Made by a program: the position numbers and the translations under genes. Below, in pieces: positions 26,475 to 38,508 of a stretch of DNA of 64,000 nucleotides (its first letter is position 1; each line of letters begins with the position of its first letter). This DNA comes from Marinomonas spartinae (GTDB taxonomy: Bacteria; Pseudomonadota; Gammaproteobacteria; Pseudomonadales; Marinomonadaceae). The notes below the pieces were generated by a model that saw only the letters and a list, made by a program, of their open reading frames with translations, was not told where the DNA came from and did not search any database. The DNA is taken from NCBI RefSeq assembly GCF_900089775.1, contig NZ_FLOB01000016.1, positions 17,529 through 81,528 of the forward strand. Direction: 5' to 3'.

Positions 26475-27806
26475 CTAACGCATTAGGCCATTTGGACCAT
26501 AACCAGTCAGATTAGATTTCTTCATTAACGACTCGTACTGATGACTCATTAAATGACTTTGTACTTGCGACATAAAGTCCATTACTACTACCACGATAAT
26601 CAATAACGATGTACCGCCAAAGTAGAAAGGAACATTCCACGCAACAACAAAGAACTGAGGCATCAAAGACACCAGTGTGATGTATAACGCACCAAACAGT
26701 GTCAAACGAGTCATTACACCATCAATATATCGAGCTGTATGATCGCCTGGACGAATACCCGGCAAAAAAGCACCGGATTTTTTTAAGTTATCTGCCACAT
26801 CTTTAGGGTTGAACACCAGTGCTGTATAAAAGAAGCAAAAGAAAACAATTGCTATCGCAAACAACAGCACATATAGAGGTTGTCCAGGAGCTAGAGCCAG
26901 AGAGATATTTTGCAACCATTCCATGCCCTTACCTTGACCAAACCATTGGCCGATCGAAGCAGGAAATAGAAGGATACTTGAAGCGAAAATAGGTGGGATA
27001 ACACCCGCCATATTCACCTTAAGCGGCAAATGACTCTTCTGTGCGGCAAACACCTTGTTACCTTGCTGGCGTTTCGCATAATTCACTGTAATACGGCGCT
27101 GACCACGTTCAATAAAGACCACAAACGCAATGGTTGCCACAGCAATTACACCAATAAACAACAAAGCAAGAATATTAATATCGCCTTGACGAGCCGATTC
27201 AAACGAGCGACCTAAAGCAGCAGGAATACCAGCCACGATACCAGAGAAAATGATAATAGAAATACCATTACCAATGCCCTTTTCAGTTACTTGCTCACCC
27301 AGCCACATCAAGAACACGGTTCCAGCAACCAACGAAACGACAGCAACGCCGTAGAATTGTAGGCCACCATGGAAAGCGATTCCTTGACTGGCTAGACCAA
27401 CCGCCATTGAGGCAGATTGGATAAGCGCTAACAGTACCGTACCATAACGGGTATATTGGGTAATCTTACGACGCCCCGCCTCACCCTCTTTTTTCAACTG
27501 CTCTAGCTGCGGACTCACAACCGTTAATAACTGCATAATAATAGAGGCAGAAATATAGGGCAGTATTCCGAGAGCGAAAATACTCATTCGCTGGAGCGCG
27601 CCCCCTGAGAATACGTTAAATAAACTCAGAATTGTGCCTTCATTTTGGTTAAATAGGGCAGACAATCTATCAGGGTTAATCCCTGGAACAGGAATGTGAG
27701 CACCAATTCGATATACAATAATTGCCAACAATACAAAACGGATGCGAGCCCAAAGCTCGCTTAGTCCATTTTGCATACCGGCTGGTAGTGAGCCACGCTT
27801 TGCCAT
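26475..27806 (-). CDS. secY: preprotein translocase subunit SecY
   Basis: A 443-residue channel subunit with ten predicted membrane segments ([46 protein letters not shown] before helix 8). It forms the SecYEG pore in the inner membrane. It starts directly after the rplO stop with no gap; last long gene of the spc operon before rpmJ. Confidence 0.97.
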   Translation of the reverse strand: MAKRGSLPAGMQNGLSELWARIRFVLLAIIVYRIGAHIPVPGINPDRLSALFNQNEGTILSLFNVFSGGALQRMSIFALGILPYISASIIMQLLTVVSPQLEQLKKEGEAGRRKITQYTRYGTVLLALIQSASMAVGLASQGIAFHGGLQFYGVAVVSLVAGTVFLMWLGEQVTEKGIGNGISIIIFSGIVAGIPAALGRSFESARQGDINILALLFIGVIAVATIAFVVFIERGQRRITVNYAKRQQGNKVFAAQKSHLPLKVNMAGVIPPIFASSILLFPASIGQWFGQGKGMEWLQNISLALAPGQPLYVLLFAIAIVFFCFFYTALVFNPKDVADNLKKSGAFLPGIRPGDHTARYIDGVMTRLTLFGALYITLVSLMPQFFVVAWNVPFYFGGTSLLIIVVVVMDFMSQVQSHLMSHQYESLMKKSNLTGYGPNGLMR

Positions 27807-28241
27807 TTATTCCTCGACTTTTCCGCCAGCTGCTTCAATAGCGGCACGAGCACCTTTAGTCACTTTAAGACCACGAATGGTAACTGCTTTGTCGATTGAG
27901 CCTGACAAAATTACACGCGCTGTCTTAATTTGATGACCAATGATGTCGGCGCTTTTAAGAGCAGCCAAATCTACAACTTCAGCATTTACAGCAGCAAGCT
28001 CGTTTAAACGAACCTCAGCAACATACTTAGCCTGACGTGAGGTAAAACCAAATTTTGGCAGACGACGCTGCAATGGCATTTGACCGCCTTCAAAACCAGG
28101 TTTCACTGAGCCACCAGAACGAGACTTAAGACCTTTATGGCCACGTCCGCCGGTTTTGCCCAAGCCGCTACCAATACCGCGACCGACACGTTTAGGAGCA
28201 TGCTTGCTACCTTCGCCAGGACGAAGTGTATTTAAAAACAT
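27807..28241 (-). CDS. rplO: 50S ribosomal protein L15
   Basis: A 144-residue L15 with the Gly/Arg-rich N-terminus ([20 protein letters not shown]) that threads into 23S rRNA. It sits between rpmD (1 base) and secY (0 bases) in the spc operon. Confidence 0.97.
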   Translation of the reverse strand: MFLNTLRPGEGSKHAPKRVGRGIGSGLGKTGGRGHKGLKSRSGGSVKPGFEGGQMPLQRRLPKFGFTSRQAKYVAEVRLNELAAVNAEVVDLAALKSADIIGHQIKTARVILSGSIDKAVTIRGLKVTKGARAAIEAAGGKVEE

Positions 28242-28242
28242 G

Positions 28243-28428
28243 TTATTCTCCTACAACTTTAACCATGTAATAAACTTTATTAACCATACCACGTACTGCT
28301 GGAGTATCTTCCAGCTCACGAGTTTGGCCAACTTTACGCAAACCCAAGCCTTTAATTGTTTCACGGTGTTTTGGAAGACGACCGATCGGGCTACGGGTTA
28401 GTTGAACTGTGATGGTTTTATTCGCCAT
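28243..28428 (-). CDS. rpmD: 50S ribosomal protein L30
   Basis: A 61-residue L30 ([40 protein letters not shown]). Small large-subunit protein in its usual place between rpsE and rplO. Confidence 0.96.
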   Translation of the reverse strand: MANKTITVQLTRSPIGRLPKHRETIKGLGLRKVGQTRELEDTPAVRGMVNKVYYMVKVVGE

Positions 28429-28434
28429 GACACA

Positions 28435-28935
28435 TTACCCCAAAATTTGATCGACTGACTTACCGCGTTTTGCCGCGATTTGCTCAGGTGCTTTCATGTC
28501 TTGCAAACCTTTAATCGTAGCACGAACCACGTTTACAGGGTTTGTAGAGCCGTAACATTTCGCCAATACGTTGTGAACACCTGCAATTTCAAGAACTGCA
28601 CGCATTGCACCACCGGCGATGATACCAGTACCTTGAGAGGCTGGTTGCATGTAAATTTTAGAAGCGCCATGCACAGCTTTAACAGGATACTGAAGAGTAT
28701 CGCCATCTAGCTTAACAGAAACCATATTGCGACGAGCTTGTTCCATCGCTTTTTGGATTGCTTGAGGCACTTCGCGCGCTTTACCGCGACCGAAGCCAAC
28801 CTTACCATTTCCATCACCAACGACTGTTAGAGCTGTGAAAGAGAAGATACGACCACCCTTTACAACTTTAGCAACGCGGTTTACCTGTACTAGCTTCTCT
28901 TGGAGGTCGCTAGTTTGTTGTTCATTAACTGCCAT
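28435..28935 (-). CDS. rpsE: 30S ribosomal protein S5
   Basis: A 166-residue S5: double-stranded RNA-binding fold near residues 12-75 ([40 protein letters not shown]) and C-terminal domain ([15 protein letters not shown]). It supports decoding accuracy at the mRNA entry channel. The spectinomycin-loop region VVKGGR looks normal. Confidence 0.97.
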   Translation of the reverse strand: MAVNEQQTSDLQEKLVQVNRVAKVVKGGRIFSFTALTVVGDGNGKVGFGRGKAREVPQAIQKAMEQARRNMVSVKLDGDTLQYPVKAVHGASKIYMQPASQGTGIIAGGAMRAVLEIAGVHNVLAKCYGSTNPVNVVRATIKGLQDMKAPEQIAAKRGKSVDQILG

Positions 28936-28945
28936 TTGCTACCCC

Positions 28946-29296
28946 TTAGAACTCTAGACCGGCTTCACGTGCGGCATCAGCTAGCGCTTGAACACGTCCG
29001 TGGTATTTGAAGCCAGCACGGTCAAAAGCGACCGTAGTGACACCTGCTTCTTTAGCGCGAGCAGCAACCAAAGCACCGACTTGTTTAGCCGCTTCTTTGT
29101 TACCAGTCGCTGTAGCACGTAGAGATTCTTCTAGTGTAGAAGCGCTCGCTAGCACTTTACTACCACAAGGAGAAATAACTTGAGCATACATATGGCGTGG
29201 TGTGCGATGTACAGTAAGACGATTCGCACCTAGTTCACGAATATGTAGGCGCGCACGACGTGCACGACGAATTCGAGATTGTTTCTTAGTGTTCAT
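28946..29296 (-). CDS. rplR: 50S ribosomal protein L18
   Basis: A 116-residue L18 ([46 protein letters not shown]), the 5S rRNA-binding protein of the central protuberance. Spc operon, between rplF and rpsE. Confidence 0.97.
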   Translation of the reverse strand: MNTKKQSRIRRARRARLHIRELGANRLTVHRTPRHMYAQVISPCGSKVLASASTLEESLRATATGNKEAAKQVGALVAARAKEAGVTTVAFDRAGFKYHGRVQALADAAREAGLEF

Positions 29297-29306
29297 GAAT
29301 GCTTAC

Positions 29307-29840
29307 CTACTTCTTCTTAGCTTCTTTACGACGAATGATCTCGTCAGAATAGCGAACACCTTTGCCTTTGTATGGCTCTGGTGGACGGAAACCGCGAACT
29401 TCTGCAGCAACTTGACCAACGGCTTGTTTATCAATGCCTTTGATCACAACTTCTGTTTGAGAAGCACATTCAGCTGTAATACCTTCAGGTAGTTCGTAAT
29501 CAACTGGGTGAGAAAAGCCCAATGATAGGTTAAGTACTTTGCCTTTAAGCGCAGCACGGTAACCAACACCTTGAAGAATCAAACGTTTCTCGAAACCTTG
29601 ACTAACACCAATAACCATGTTGTTAATCAACGCACGAGTAGTACCAGCTAAGGCACGGCTTTGTTTCGCACCATCGCGAGCAGCGAAGGTGATAACATTT
29701 TCTTCTTTAGTCACTTGAACGCTTGTGTGAACATCTAGCTCTAAAGAACCTTTGCTGCCTTTAACAACAACATTTTGTCCTTTAAGAGTAAAATCTACAC
29801 CACTAGGAAGCGTCACGGGACTATTAGCAACTCGAGACAT
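29307..29840 (-). CDS. rplF: 50S ribosomal protein L6
   Basis: A 177-residue L6 with two repeated alpha/beta domains and the C-terminal motif [15 protein letters not shown]. It lies near the factor-binding site. Spc operon, 8 bases after rpsH. Confidence 0.97.
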   Translation of the reverse strand: MSRVANSPVTLPSGVDFTLKGQNVVVKGSKGSLELDVHTSVQVTKEENVITFAARDGAKQSRALAGTTRALINNMVIGVSQGFEKRLILQGVGYRAALKGKVLNLSLGFSHPVDYELPEGITAECASQTEVVIKGIDKQAVGQVAAEVRGFRPPEPYKGKGVRYSDEIIRRKEAKKK

Positions 29841-29848
29841 ACTAACTC

Positions 29849-30241
29849 CTAGAATACAGTGCAGATTACTTCGCCACCGATGCCAGCTGCACGAGCTGCA
29901 CGGTCAGTCATCACACCTTTAGAGGTAGAGATGATAGCAACGCCAAGGCCAGCTTCTACTTTAGGTAGATCTGCAGTGCCTTTGTATTGACGCAAGCTTG
30001 GGCGAGATGCGCGTTTAATTTCTTCGATAACCGGCTTACCTTCGAAGTATTTCAATTCGATAGTAAGAGTCGGTTTTACTGCTTCGTCTACGGAATAGTT
30101 ACCAACGTAACCTTCTTCACGTAGTACGGAAGCAATTGACACCTTCATGTTTGATGAAGGCATGCTCACAGTGGTCTTCGCAGCCATCTGTGCATTACGA
30201 ATACGTGTAAACATATCCGCAAGGGTATCTTGCATACTCAT
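29849..30241 (-). CDS. rpsH: 30S ribosomal protein S8
   Basis: A 130-residue S8 ([40 protein letters not shown]). It binds the central domain of 16S rRNA and in E. coli represses the spc operon at rplE. A 129-base gap to rpsN (30242-30370) is unusually wide for this operon; no gene is seen in it. Confidence 0.97.
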   Translation of the reverse strand: MSMQDTLADMFTRIRNAQMAAKTTVSMPSSNMKVSIASVLREEGYVGNYSVDEAVKPTLTIELKYFEGKPVIEEIKRASRPSLRQYKGTADLPKVEAGLGVAIISTSKGVMTDRAARAAGIGGEVICTVF

Positions 30242-30370
30242 TTAAGAGCTCCTAATTGAAAAACCATTGTGCAGCAAATAGAGCTCGCGCATAGTACACA
30301 GCAGCGAGCAGAATGTCCAGTAATTAGACACTCCAGTCACTGCTATGTATTATGATCGCGCTCTACTTGC

Positions 30371-30676
30371 TTACCAACTAGCTTTCTTCAAGCCTGGTAC
30401 GTCACCGCGCATCGCTGCTTCACGCAACTTGATACGAGACAAACCGAAACGACGGTAAACACCGTGTGGACGGCCAGTCACTTGGCAACGATTACGTTGG
30501 CGAGAAGAAGATGAATCGCGAGGAAGCGCTTGCAATTTAAGCGTTGCTTCCCACTTTTCATCGTCCGATGCATTAACGTCGCTAATGATCGCTTTTAGAG
30601 CAGCACGCTTTTCAGCGTACTTAGCTACTAATTTGGTGCGTTTTGCTTCGCGCTGAATCATTGATATTTTAGCCAT
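30371..30676 (-). CDS. rpsN: 30S ribosomal protein S14 (zinc-free form)
   Basis: A 101-residue S14 of the long type without the CxxC pairs ([23 protein letters not shown] near the C-terminus). Spc operon, between rplE and rpsH. Confidence 0.97.
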   Translation of the reverse strand: MAKISMIQREAKRTKLVAKYAEKRAALKAIISDVNASDDEKWEATLKLQALPRDSSSSRQRNRCQVTGRPHGVYRRFGLSRIKLREAAMRGDVPGLKKASW

Positions 30677-30688
30677 GATTCCTACCTC

Positions 30689-31228
30689 TTATTTCTTGAA
30701 AGGGAAACTAAAGGCGGCTAGCAAAGCACGACCTTCTTCGTCGGTACGAGCAGTCGTTGTAATGGTAATATCCATACCACGTACACGATCTACTTTATCG
30801 TATTCGATTTCAGGGAAGATGATCTGCTCTTTCACACCCATGCTGTAGTTACCACGACCGTCGAAAGACTTAGGATTAAGTCCACGGAAGTCACGAATAC
30901 GTGGAATAGCAACATCAACCAAACGGTCGAAGAAATCCCACATACGTTCACCACGTAGCGTCACTTTACAACCGATCGGATAACCGTCACGGATTTTAAA
31001 GCCAGCTACTGATTTACGCGCCTTAGTCACTACAACTTTTTGGCCGCTCAGTGCTTCTAGATCATTTACCGCATGCTCAAGCAATTTCTTGTCTGCGATA
31101 GCTTCACCAACACCCATGTTCAATGTGATTTTAGTGATTTTAGGCACTTCCATCACGTTTTTGTAAGCAAACTCTTCAGTAAGTTTTGCTACAACTTGAT
31201 CTTTATATACTTGCTTAAGTCTCGCCAT
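30689..31228 (-). CDS. rplE: 50S ribosomal protein L5
   Basis: A 179-residue L5 ([42 protein letters not shown] in two parts). It binds 5S rRNA and contacts P-site tRNA. Spc operon, between rplX and rpsN. Confidence 0.97.
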   Translation of the reverse strand: MARLKQVYKDQVVAKLTEEFAYKNVMEVPKITKITLNMGVGEAIADKKLLEHAVNDLEALSGQKVVVTKARKSVAGFKIRDGYPIGCKVTLRGERMWDFFDRLVDVAIPRIRDFRGLNPKSFDGRGNYSMGVKEQIIFPEIEYDKVDRVRGMDITITTTARTDEEGRALLAAFSFPFKK

Positions 31229-31245
31229 GGCTATAATTCTCGCTC

Positions 31246-31563
31246 TTAGGCGTCGATCGCTTCACTGTTTGATTTAAAGATACGTACTTTCGTACCGTCT
31301 TCATTCAATTTAAAGCCGACGCGATCCGCTTTGTCAGTAGCCTTGTTATAAATAGCTACATTAGAAACCTGAATAGGTGCTTCTTTTTCAACGATGCCGC
31401 CAGTTGATCCCTTCATAGGGTTTGGCTTTTCGTGTTTCTTGATCATATTGACACCAGAAACAAGAACTCGGCTCTCGTCTACTACTTTAACAACTTTGCC
31501 GCGTTTGCCTTTATCTTTACCTGCAATCACAACAACTTCGTCGTTACGTTTGATCTTACGCAT
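31246..31563 (-). CDS. rplX: 50S ribosomal protein L24
   Basis: A 105-residue L24 with a KOW motif ([20 protein letters not shown]). I place the start at ATG 31563 (MRKIKRND), preceded by GAGGGG; the open frame extends 15 codons further but without family similarity. It initiates large-subunit assembly. Confidence 0.96.
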   Translation of the reverse strand: MRKIKRNDEVVVIAGKDKGKRGKVVKVVDESRVLVSGVNMIKKHEKPNPMKGSTGGIVEKEAPIQVSNVAIYNKATDKADRVGFKLNEDGTKVRIFKSNSEAIDA

Positions 31564-31579
31564 AAATGTCCCCTCCCTC

Positions 31580-31948
31580 TTACAGCACTTCAGGTGCAAG
31601 AGAAACAATTTTCATGAACTGCTCTGTACGCAATTCACGTGTTACAGGGCCAAAGATACGAGTACCAATAGGCTGCCCTGAAGCATTCAGTAGAACCGCA
31701 GAGTTTACATCAAAGCGGATTACAGAGCCATCAGAACGACGAACACCTTTCTTAGTTCTAACGACAACAGCGTTTAGAACCTGCCCTTTCTTAACACGAC
31801 CGCGAGGGATCGCTTCTTTCACTGTGACCTTAATAATGTCACCGATAGCAGCATAACGACGATGTGAGCCACCCAGTACTTTGATACACTGAACACGCTT
31901 TGCGCCGCTGTTATCTGCTACATCAAGCATCGATTCTGTTTGAATCAT
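31580..31948 (-). CDS. rplN: 50S ribosomal protein L14
   Basis: A 122-residue L14 ([40 protein letters not shown]). It forms part of the intersubunit surface. First gene of the spc operon proper, 51 bases after rpsQ. Confidence 0.97.
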   Translation of the reverse strand: MIQTESMLDVADNSGAKRVQCIKVLGGSHRRYAAIGDIIKVTVKEAIPRGRVKKGQVLNAVVVRTKKGVRRSDGSVIRFDVNSAVLLNASGQPIGTRIFGPVTRELRTEQFMKIVSLAPEVL

Positions 31949-31999
31949 TACTGCTCTCCAATCAAATTAGATAACAAGTCTCACGAAGGAAGGAGCAGC

Positions 32000-32260
32000 T
32001 TATACAGCTGCTGCTTTCTCAACAACCTGAACCAGATTCCAAGTCTTAGACTTAGAGTAAGGACGTGTTTCAACGACCTTAACGGTATCACCGATCTGGC
32101 ACTCATTGTTTTCATCATGAGCGTGTAATTTAGAAGAACGACGGACAAACTTACCGTATAGAGGGTGTTTTTCTGTACGCTCAACTAGTACTGTGATGGT
32201 TTTATCCATCTTATCGCTTACTACTTTACCAGTAGCTGTACGCGCTTTTGTTTCTGCCAT
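32000..32260 (-). CDS. rpsQ: 30S ribosomal protein S17
   Basis: An 86-residue S17 ([38 protein letters not shown]). The start is taken at ATG 32260 (MAETKA), one base after the rpmC stop; a seven-codon upstream extension would overlap rpmC. Last gene of the S10 operon. Confidence 0.95.
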   Translation of the reverse strand: MAETKARTATGKVVSDKMDKTITVLVERTEKHPLYGKFVRRSSKLHAHDENNECQIGDTVKVVETRPYSKSKTWNLVQVVEKAAAV

Positions 32261-32261
32261 C

Positions 32262-32453
32262 TTAGTTACCTGCCTTATCATTTAGCACGGTTTTTACACG
32301 TGCGATATTGCGGCGAACTTGCGAGAGCAAATGAGTTTGCGTCAACTGACCAGTTGCTTTCTGCATACGCAGAGTGAATTGCTCACGTAGCAGCTCAATC
32401 AAGGTCGCTTGTAGCTCTGCTACAGACTTTTCTTGCAGTTCTTTTGCTTTCAT
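32262..32453 (-). CDS. rpmC: 50S ribosomal protein L29
   Basis: A 63-residue helical hairpin protein ([36 protein letters not shown]). It sits by the peptide exit where trigger factor and SRP dock. It abuts rplP with no gap. Confidence 0.97.
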   Translation of the reverse strand: MKAKELQEKSVAELQATLIELLREQFTLRMQKATGQLTQTHLLSQVRRNIARVKTVLNDKAGN

Positions 32454-32867
32454 CTACATCACCGTACGCGTTACGAAAGTTGTGGACAGAGGAAGCTTAG
32501 CAGCAGCTAGAGCAAACGCTTCGCGTGCTAGCTGTTCAGAAACGCCCTCAACTTCATAAAGCATCTTGCCAGGTTGAATCTGTGCAACCCAGTATTCTAC
32601 GCTACCCTTACCTTTACCCTGACGAACCTCAAGAGGTTTCTGAGTAATCGGCTTATCAGGGAACACACGAATCCAGATTTTACCACCACGCTTGATGTGA
32701 CGAGTCATTGCACGACGCGCCGCTTCAATTTGACGAGCAGTAATACGACCACGCTCGGTCGATTTCAATCCGAATTCACCAAAGCTAACTTGGTTACCGC
32801 GTAGAGCAAGACCGCGGTTACGGCCTTTTTGCATCTTACGGAACTTAGTACGTTTCGGCTGTAACAT
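32454..32867 (-). CDS. rplP: 50S ribosomal protein L16
   Basis: A 137-residue L16 ([40 protein letters not shown]). It helps position A-site tRNA near the peptidyl-transferase centre; the loop carrying the Arg hydroxylated in E. coli (near residue 81) looks conserved. S10 operon. Confidence 0.97.
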   Translation of the reverse strand: MLQPKRTKFRKMQKGRNRGLALRGNQVSFGEFGLKSTERGRITARQIEAARRAMTRHIKRGGKIWIRVFPDKPITQKPLEVRQGKGKGSVEYWVAQIQPGKMLYEVEGVSEQLAREAFALAAAKLPLSTTFVTRTVM

Positions 32868-32877
32868 GACTTACCCC

Positions 32878-33558
32878 CTACTTAGACTTCTTCTTTTGTG
32901 CGCCTTTATCAGCACGCACTTGCTCAATACCGCCCAAGATTTCGCCTTTGAAGATCCACACTTTGACACCAATGATGCCGTAAGTTGTAGACGCTTCATA
33001 AGTAGCGTAGTCAATGTCAGCGCGTAGAGTGTGTAGAGGCACACGGCCTTCACGGTACCACTCAGCTCGGGCAATTTCTGCACCGCCTAGACGACCACTT
33101 ACCTGAACCTTGATACCTTTCGCGCCTGCACGCATAGCATTTTGAACGCCACGTTTCATTGCGCGACGGAACATAACACGACGCTCAAGTTGGCCAGCAA
33201 TGTTTTGCGCAACCAATTTTGCATCTAATTCAGGCTTACGAATTTCTTCGATGTTGATATGAACTGGCACGCCCATCATTGCTGACACGTCGTTGCGTAG
33301 TTTCTCAACATCTTCACCCTTCTTACCAATCACGATGCCTGGACGGGCAGTATGAATTGTAATACGAGCTGTTTGAGCAGGACGTTGAATCTCGATACGA
33401 GAAACAGAAGCCTGAACCAATTTTTTCTCCAGGAACGCACGAACCTGAAGATCATTTAATAGCAGCTTAGAGTAGTTTTGATTATTAGCATACCAAGTAG
33501 AGGTATGATCTTTAACTATCCCTAGGCGGATACCAGTTGGATGAACCTTCTGACCCAT
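32878..33558 (-). CDS. rpsC: 30S ribosomal protein S3
   Basis: A 226-residue S3 with a KH domain ([20 protein letters not shown]) and a C-terminal domain ending in a Lys-rich tail (KGAQKKKSK). Part of the mRNA entry helicase site. S10 operon. Confidence 0.97.
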   Translation of the reverse strand: MGQKVHPTGIRLGIVKDHTSTWYANNQNYSKLLLNDLQVRAFLEKKLVQASVSRIEIQRPAQTARITIHTARPGIVIGKKGEDVEKLRNDVSAMMGVPVHINIEEIRKPELDAKLVAQNIAGQLERRVMFRRAMKRGVQNAMRAGAKGIKVQVSGRLGGAEIARAEWYREGRVPLHTLRADIDYATYEASTTYGIIGVKVWIFKGEILGGIEQVRADKGAQKKKSK

Positions 33559-33572
33559 TGGGTTTCTCCTAA

Positions 33573-33905
33573 TTAGTCAGCGACTTTAACTGTAATATGG
33601 CAACCGCGTTTTAAAATACGGTCAGCACGGCCTTTAGCACGTGGCATAATACGTTTCAGAGTCATTGCCTCGTCAACATACGCCGTAGATACACGCAAGT
33701 CATCAATATCAGCACCTTCGTTATGCTCAGCGTTCGCTACAGCAGACTCCAGTACCTTTTTGACAATTACTGCCGCCTTTTTAGGACTGAACGTTAAAAT
33801 GTTCAGTGCTTCGCTAACAGATTTGCCGCGGATTTGATCTACAACCAAACGGGCCTTCTGCGCAGAGAGGCGAGCACCTTTCAATGAAGCGCTTACTTCA
33901 CTCAT
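33573..33905 (-). CDS. rplV: 50S ribosomal protein L22
   Basis: A 110-residue L22 ([20 protein letters not shown]; the tip loop [20 protein letters not shown] reaches into the exit tunnel and looks wild type). S10 operon. Confidence 0.97.
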   Translation of the reverse strand: MSEVSASLKGARLSAQKARLVVDQIRGKSVSEALNILTFSPKKAAVIVKKVLESAVANAEHNEGADIDDLRVSTAYVDEAMTLKRIMPRAKGRADRILKRGCHITVKVAD

Positions 33906-33919
33906 GTTAATACCCCTTA

Positions 33920-34195
33920 TTACCGTTTGGCTTTCTTGTCCGCAGCATGACCACGATATGTACGGGTCGGAGCGAACTCACCCAGTTTATGACCGACCAT
34001 ATCTTCAGTTACTAGAACTGGAACATGCTGGCGACCATTATGGACAGCGATAGTCAACCCTACAAAATCAGGGAAGATAGTAGAACGGCGTGACCAAGTT
34101 TTAATTGGACGACGATCTTTTTTCTCTACCGCAGCCTCTACCTTTTTCAACAAATGAAGGTCGATAAAAGGACCTTTTTTTAGTGAACGTGGCAC
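33920..34195 (-). CDS. rpsS: 30S ribosomal protein S19
   Basis: A 91-residue S19 ([40 protein letters not shown]). It lies in the 30S head with S13. S10 operon, between rplB and rplV. Confidence 0.97.
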   Translation of the reverse strand: MPRSLKKGPFIDLHLLKKVEAAVEKKDRRPIKTWSRRSTIFPDFVGLTIAVHNGRQHVPVLVTEDMVGHKLGEFAPTRTYRGHAADKKAKR

Positions 34196-34210
34196 AGTCG
34201 TTTCCTCTTA

Positions 34211-35035
34211 TTACTTAGTACGGCGACGTACAATAAGTTTATCAGTACGCTTGTTGCTGCGTGTTTTGTACCCTTTAGTAGGCACACCCCAAGGTGTAAC
34301 AGGATGACGACCACCCTTACTACGACCTTCACCACCACCATGTGGGTGATCTACTGGGTTCATCGCCGCACCGCGAACGGTAGGACGAACACCACGCCAA
34401 CGCGTAGCACCAGCTTTACCAAGAACTCGTAAGCTATGCTCAGAGTTTGATACTTCACCCAAAGTAGCGCGGCATTCAGTCAATACTTTACGCATTTCGC
34501 CAGAACGTAGGCGAAGAGTAACGTAACGACCTTCACGAGCAACTAGCTGAGCAGACGCACCGGCAGAACGGGCAACTTGTGCACCTTTACCAGGCTTAAG
34601 CTCGACACAGTGTACGGTACTACCAACAGGAATATTTTGCAGAGGCAAAGTATTACCCGCTTTGATAGGCGCATCTGCACCACTAGAAACAACACTGCCA
34701 GCCACCATACCTTTGGAAGCGATAATGTAACGACGCTCACCATCAGCATATTTAACCAATGCAATATTTGCAGAACGGTTTGGATCATATTCCAAACGCT
34801 CAACTACCGCAGGAATTCCATCTTTGTTACGACGAAAATCAACAACACGGTAATGCTGCTTATGACCACCACCTACGTGACGCGTAGTGATGCGTCCGTT
34901 ATTGTTACGACCACCTGATTTGCTTTTTTTGTCTAGCAAAGGTGCATATGGTGCGCCTTTGTGCAAATCGTTGTTGGTAACTTTAACAACGTGACGACGG
35001 CCTGCAGACGTTGGCTTACTTTTTACAACAGCCAT
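34211..35035 (-). CDS. rplB: 50S ribosomal protein L2
   Basis: A 274-residue L2 with the C-terminal loop [20 protein letters not shown], including the His important near the peptidyl-transferase centre. It connects the subunits through bridge B7b. S10 operon. Confidence 0.97.
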   Translation of the reverse strand: MAVVKSKPTSAGRRHVVKVTNNDLHKGAPYAPLLDKKSKSGGRNNNGRITTRHVGGGHKQHYRVVDFRRNKDGIPAVVERLEYDPNRSANIALVKYADGERRYIIASKGMVAGSVVSSGADAPIKAGNTLPLQNIPVGSTVHCVELKPGKGAQVARSAGASAQLVAREGRYVTLRLRSGEMRKVLTECRATLGEVSNSEHSLRVLGKAGATRWRGVRPTVRGAAMNPVDHPHGGGEGRSKGGRHPVTPWGVPTKGYKTRSNKRTDKLIVRRRTK

Positions 35036-35049
35036 TGACCTATCTCCCC

Positions 35050-35346
35050 TTATTCAGCGACCATGAAGTCAATTTCTTGGCCTTCAGCCAAACGTACGTA
35101 CGCTTTTTTCACGTCACTACGCTTGCCTAGACCACGAACTGTACGCTTAGTTTTACCTTTGTGGTTCAACGTGCGAACAGACTCAACTTTGACTTCAAAA
35201 AGTGCTTCGATAGCTTTTTTGATTTCAGGTTTTGTTGCATCACCAGTTACACGAAAAACGTACTGACCATTACCTTCGGCAACGATAGTCGCTTTTTCAG
35301 AGATGTGTGGACCCAACAGAACTTTATAAATACGTTCGCCGATCAT
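35050..35346 (-). CDS. rplW: 50S ribosomal protein L23
   Basis: A 98-residue L23 ([40 protein letters not shown]). It is the docking site for trigger factor and SRP at the tunnel exit. Its start overlaps the rplD stop by 4 bases. Confidence 0.97.
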   Translation of the reverse strand: MIGERIYKVLLGPHISEKATIVAEGNGQYVFRVTGDATKPEIKKAIEALFEVKVESVRTLNHKGKTKRTVRGLGKRSDVKKAYVRLAEGQEIDFMVAE

Positions 35347-35948
35347 GCTAGTGTCTCCTCAACTTGTTTCAGAGCACCAACTGTCACCAACACTTTGTCG
35401 TAAGCAATCAAGCTAACAGGGTCGATAGACGCTGCATCACGTACATCTACGTTCGGAATGTTGCGAGCCGCTAGGAAAAGATTGTCGTCCAATTCATGGG
35501 AAACAACCAAAGCGTTCTCAACATTCAATTCTGCCATTTTTGCTTTAAAAAGCTTAGTTTTTGGAGCATCCAATTTAAGCTCTTCAACAACAACAAGACG
35601 GTCTTGACGTACAAGCTCAGACCAGATGGTGCGCATTGCTGCACGATACATCTTCTTGTTTACTTTCTGAGAGTGATCCTGTGGTTTTGCCGCGAAAGTT
35701 ACACCACCAGAGCGCCATAGAGGGCTACGGATAGTACCTGCACGTGCGCGACCAGAACCTTTTTGTTTCCAAGGTTTGCGTCCGCCACCGGCCACTTCAG
35801 AGCGAGTTTTTTGTGCACGTGAGCCTTGACGAGCACCAGCCAAGTAAGATGTCACTACTTGGTGAACTAGCGCTTCGTTGTATTCACGAGCGAAGGTTAC
35901 TTCAGAAACTTCTACTGTTCCTTCCGCACCTGTAAGATTCAAGTTCAT
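35343..35948 (-). CDS. rplD: 50S ribosomal protein L4
   Basis: A 201-residue L4 with the tunnel loop [20 protein letters not shown]. In E. coli L4 also represses the S10 operon through its leader; the region before rpsJ here (37043-37117) could serve, but I did not resolve a matching structure. Confidence 0.97.
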   Translation of the reverse strand: MNLNLTGAEGTVEVSEVTFAREYNEALVHQVVTSYLAGARQGSRAQKTRSEVAGGGRKPWKQKGSGRARAGTIRSPLWRSGGVTFAAKPQDHSQKVNKKMYRAAMRTIWSELVRQDRLVVVEELKLDAPKTKLFKAKMAELNVENALVVSHELDDNLFLAARNIPNVDVRDAASIDPVSLIAYDKVLVTVGALKQVEETLA

Positions 35949-35960
35949 TGTCTACCCCTC

Positions 35961-36599
35961 TTAGCGTGCTTTAACAGCTGATTGAAGAATAACATCACCG
36001 TTAACTGCGCCAGGAACCGCACCTTTCACTAGGATAAGGTTACGCTCTGTGTCAACTCGTACTACTTCCAAAGACTGAGTAGTAACTTGTGTTGCGCCCA
36101 TTTGGCCTGCCATCTTCTTGCCTTTCCAAACACGACCAGGTGTTTGACATTGACCGATAGAGCCAGGAGCACGGTGAGACAATGAGTTACCATGTGTTGC
36201 GTCTTGCATACTGAAATTATGACGCTTAATGGCACCTTGAAAGCCTTTACCTTTAGATTGACCTGTTACGTCAATCGTAGAGATAGATTCGAAATCTGCT
36301 ACAGTCAGTTCATCACCAACATTGATTTCTTTTTCATCACCAGACAGGCGGAACTCCCACAAACCACGACCAGCTTCAACATTTGCTTTTGCGTAGTGAC
36401 CTGCAGCAGCTTTGTTGACGCGGCTCGAACGGCGAGTACCAACAGTGACTTGAACAGCTTGGTAGCCGTCAGTTTCTGCTGTTTTCACCTGAGTAACGCG
36501 GTTCGGTTCAACCTCGATGACGGTTACTGGCACGGATACACCGTCTTCTGTGAAGACTCGTGTCATTCCGGCTTTACGTCCGACTAATTGAATAGCCAT
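35961..36599 (-). CDS. rplC: 50S ribosomal protein L3
   Basis: A 212-residue L3 ([40 protein letters not shown] with the Gln methylated by PrmB in E. coli). It folds early near the peptidyl-transferase centre. A 131-base gap separates it from rpsJ. Confidence 0.97.
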   Translation of the reverse strand: MAIQLVGRKAGMTRVFTEDGVSVPVTVIEVEPNRVTQVKTAETDGYQAVQVTVGTRRSSRVNKAAAGHYAKANVEAGRGLWEFRLSGDEKEINVGDELTVADFESISTIDVTGQSKGKGFQGAIKRHNFSMQDATHGNSLSHRAPGSIGQCQTPGRVWKGKKMAGQMGATQVTTQSLEVVRVDTERNLILVKGAVPGAVNGDVILQSAVKAR

Positions 36600-36730
36600 T
36601 TTTTACCTCATTTGCCAGTTGTGTACGGGGCTATCACCCGCTACGGCTGATCATTCCAGATCATTCCACTATTGTGCATAAGCCGACTGATAACCAGCCG
36701 GTTCTCGCACCCCAAACTTTGAGTTTGTTA

Positions 36731-37042
36731 TTAACCCAAAGAAATTTGTACTTCCACGCCTGCCGCAAGGTCTAGCTTCATTAGAGCGTCAACTGTTTTT
36801 TCAGTTGGCTCAACGATATCTAGAACACGTTTGTGTGTACGAATTTCATACTGATCACGCGCATCTTTGTTTACGTGTGGAGAAATCAATACTGTATAAC
36901 GTTCTTTGCGAGTAGGAAGTGGAATCGGTCCACGCACTTGCGCACCTGTACGTTTCGCTGTGTCCACAATTTCTTGTGTTGAAGCATCAATCAGGCGATG
37001 ATCAAACGCTTTCAAACGAATACGGATTTTTTGGCTTTGCAT
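36731..37042 (-). CDS. rpsJ: 30S ribosomal protein S10 / NusE
   Basis: A 103-residue S10 ([20 protein letters not shown]), which also acts as antitermination factor NusE. The start is ATG 37042, with GGAG about 8 bases upstream and the normal family length; a 6-codon longer frame exists. It is the first gene of the S10 operon, downstream of a near-consensus promoter. Confidence 0.97.
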   Translation of the reverse strand: MQSQKIRIRLKAFDHRLIDASTQEIVDTAKRTGAQVRGPIPLPTRKERYTVLISPHVNKDARDQYEIRTHKRVLDIVEPTEKTVDALMKLDLAAGVEVQISLG

Positions 37043-37117
37043 TTCCAACTCCAAATACAATGTTTGATGACTTAACTGTACATTTTTTAAGCCAACATCC
37101 TTTTTTAAGGACGGCGA

Positions 37118-37146
37118 ATATTAGCTATTCAAAAACTGGTTGTCAA
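37118..37146 (-). promoter_or_regulatory. sigma70 promoter of the S10 operon
   Basis: On the minus strand a perfect -35 TTGACA (37146-37141), a 17-base spacer and -10 TAATAT (37123-37118) lie 76 bases before rpsJ. A small CCTT/AAGG dyad follows in the leader (about 37099-37110). Confidence 0.85.
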
Positions 37147-37185
37147 GTAACCAATCCTCGAAAGACAAAAATTCGCCTTCTAGAT

Positions 37186-37220
37186 AAAAAAAGGCTGCTC
37201 ATATTCGAGCAGCCTTTTTT
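37186..37220 (-). terminator. terminator after tuf
   Basis: GGCTGCTC/GAGCAGCC (8 bp, 6-base loop) followed on the minus strand by seven T, 35 bases after the tuf stop. It separates the str and S10 operons. Confidence 0.9.
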
Positions 37221-37248
37221 CGTTCAAATAACTAATTCAAAGAATCAA

Positions 37249-38472
37249 TTATTTAATAACTTTAGCTACAACGCCCGCACCTACTGTACGACCACCTTCA
37301 CGAATAGCGAAACGAAGACCTTCGTCCATCGCGATTGGGTGAATTAGTTCAACAGTCATTTGGATGTTGTCACCAGGCATAACCATTTCTACGCCATCTG
37401 GAAGCTCACAAGCACCAGTTACGTCAGTTGTACGGAAGTAGAACTGAGGACGGTAGCCTTTGAAGAATGGAGTGTGACGACCACCTTCATCTTTACCCAA
37501 CACGTAAACTTCAGCTTCGAAGACAGTGTGAGGAGTGATAGAACCAGGCTTAGCCAATACTTGACCACGCTGAACGTCATCACGTTTAGTACCACGAAGA
37601 AGGATACCACAGTTTTCACCTGCACGACCTTCGTCTAGCAACTTACGGAACATCTCAACGCCAGTACAAGTTGTTTTCGTAGTATCTTTGATACCAACGA
37701 TTTCAACTTCTTCACCAACTTTAACGATACCACGCTCAACACGACCTGTTACAACCGTACCGCGACCTTGGATAGAGAATACATCCTCGATAGGCATGAT
37801 GAATGCACCATCGATCGCACGCTCTGGCTCAGGAATGTATTCGTCTAGAGTTTCAACAAGTTTCTTAACCGCTGTTGTACCCATTTCATTTTCGTCTTCA
37901 CCGTTCAATGCCATCAAAGCAGAACCTGGGATGATTGGAGTATCATCACCTGGGAAGTCGTATTCAGAAAGAAGGTCACGCAATTCCATTTCAACCAACT
38001 CTAGCATTTCAGCGTATTCTTCAGAATCCGCACCGCCACAGTCTTCAGCCAACAAATCAGATTTGTTTAGGAAAACTACGATGTAAGGTACACCTACTTG
38101 ACGAGAAAGAAGGATGTGCTCACGAGTCTGAGGCATAGGGCCGTCAGTTGCGCCACAAACTAGGATCGCGCCGTCCATTTGAGCCGCACCAGTGATCATG
38201 TTTTTAACATAATCGGCGTGTCCAGGACAGTCTACGTGTGCGTAGTGACGAGTTGGAGAATCGTACTCTACGTGAGAAGTCGCGATTGTGATACCACGCT
38301 CACGTTCTTCTGGTGCATTATCGATACCGTCAAAAGCAACAGCTGTACCGCCGAATACTTCTGCACATACACGAGTCAATGCAGCAGTTAGGGTAGTTTT
38401 ACCGTGGTCAACGTGACCGATAGTACCAACGTTAACGTGTGGTTTATTACGTTCGAATTTACTCTTTGCCAT
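37249..38472 (-). CDS. tuf: elongation factor Tu
   Basis: A 407-residue EF-Tu that carries aminoacyl-tRNA to the ribosome. GTPase motifs [13 protein letters not shown] and NKSD are intact, as are the switch regions and domains 2-3. Compared with E. coli EF-Tu, about ten extra residues follow NKSD (the [17 protein letters not shown] stretch, residues 140-156) and a few more near residue 185; I recall similar insertions in other Oceanospirillales. It is the last gene of the str operon (rpsL-rpsG-fusA-tuf) and the only tuf in this window. Confidence 0.97.
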   Translation of the reverse strand: MAKSKFERNKPHVNVGTIGHVDHGKTTLTAALTRVCAEVFGGTAVAFDGIDNAPEERERGITIATSHVEYDSPTRHYAHVDCPGHADYVKNMITGAAQMDGAILVCGATDGPMPQTREHILLSRQVGVPYIVVFLNKSDLLAEDCGGADSEEYAEMLELVEMELRDLLSEYDFPGDDTPIIPGSALMALNGEDENEMGTTAVKKLVETLDEYIPEPERAIDGAFIMPIEDVFSIQGRGTVVTGRVERGIVKVGEEVEIVGIKDTTKTTCTGVEMFRKLLDEGRAGENCGILLRGTKRDDVQRGQVLAKPGSITPHTVFEAEVYVLGKDEGGRHTPFFKGYRPQFYFRTTDVTGACELPDGVEMVMPGDNIQMTVELIHPIAMDEGLRFAIREGGRTVGAGVVAKVIK

Positions 38473-38508
38473 GATACATACACCTTAATGAATTAGTAAG
38501 TATGATGA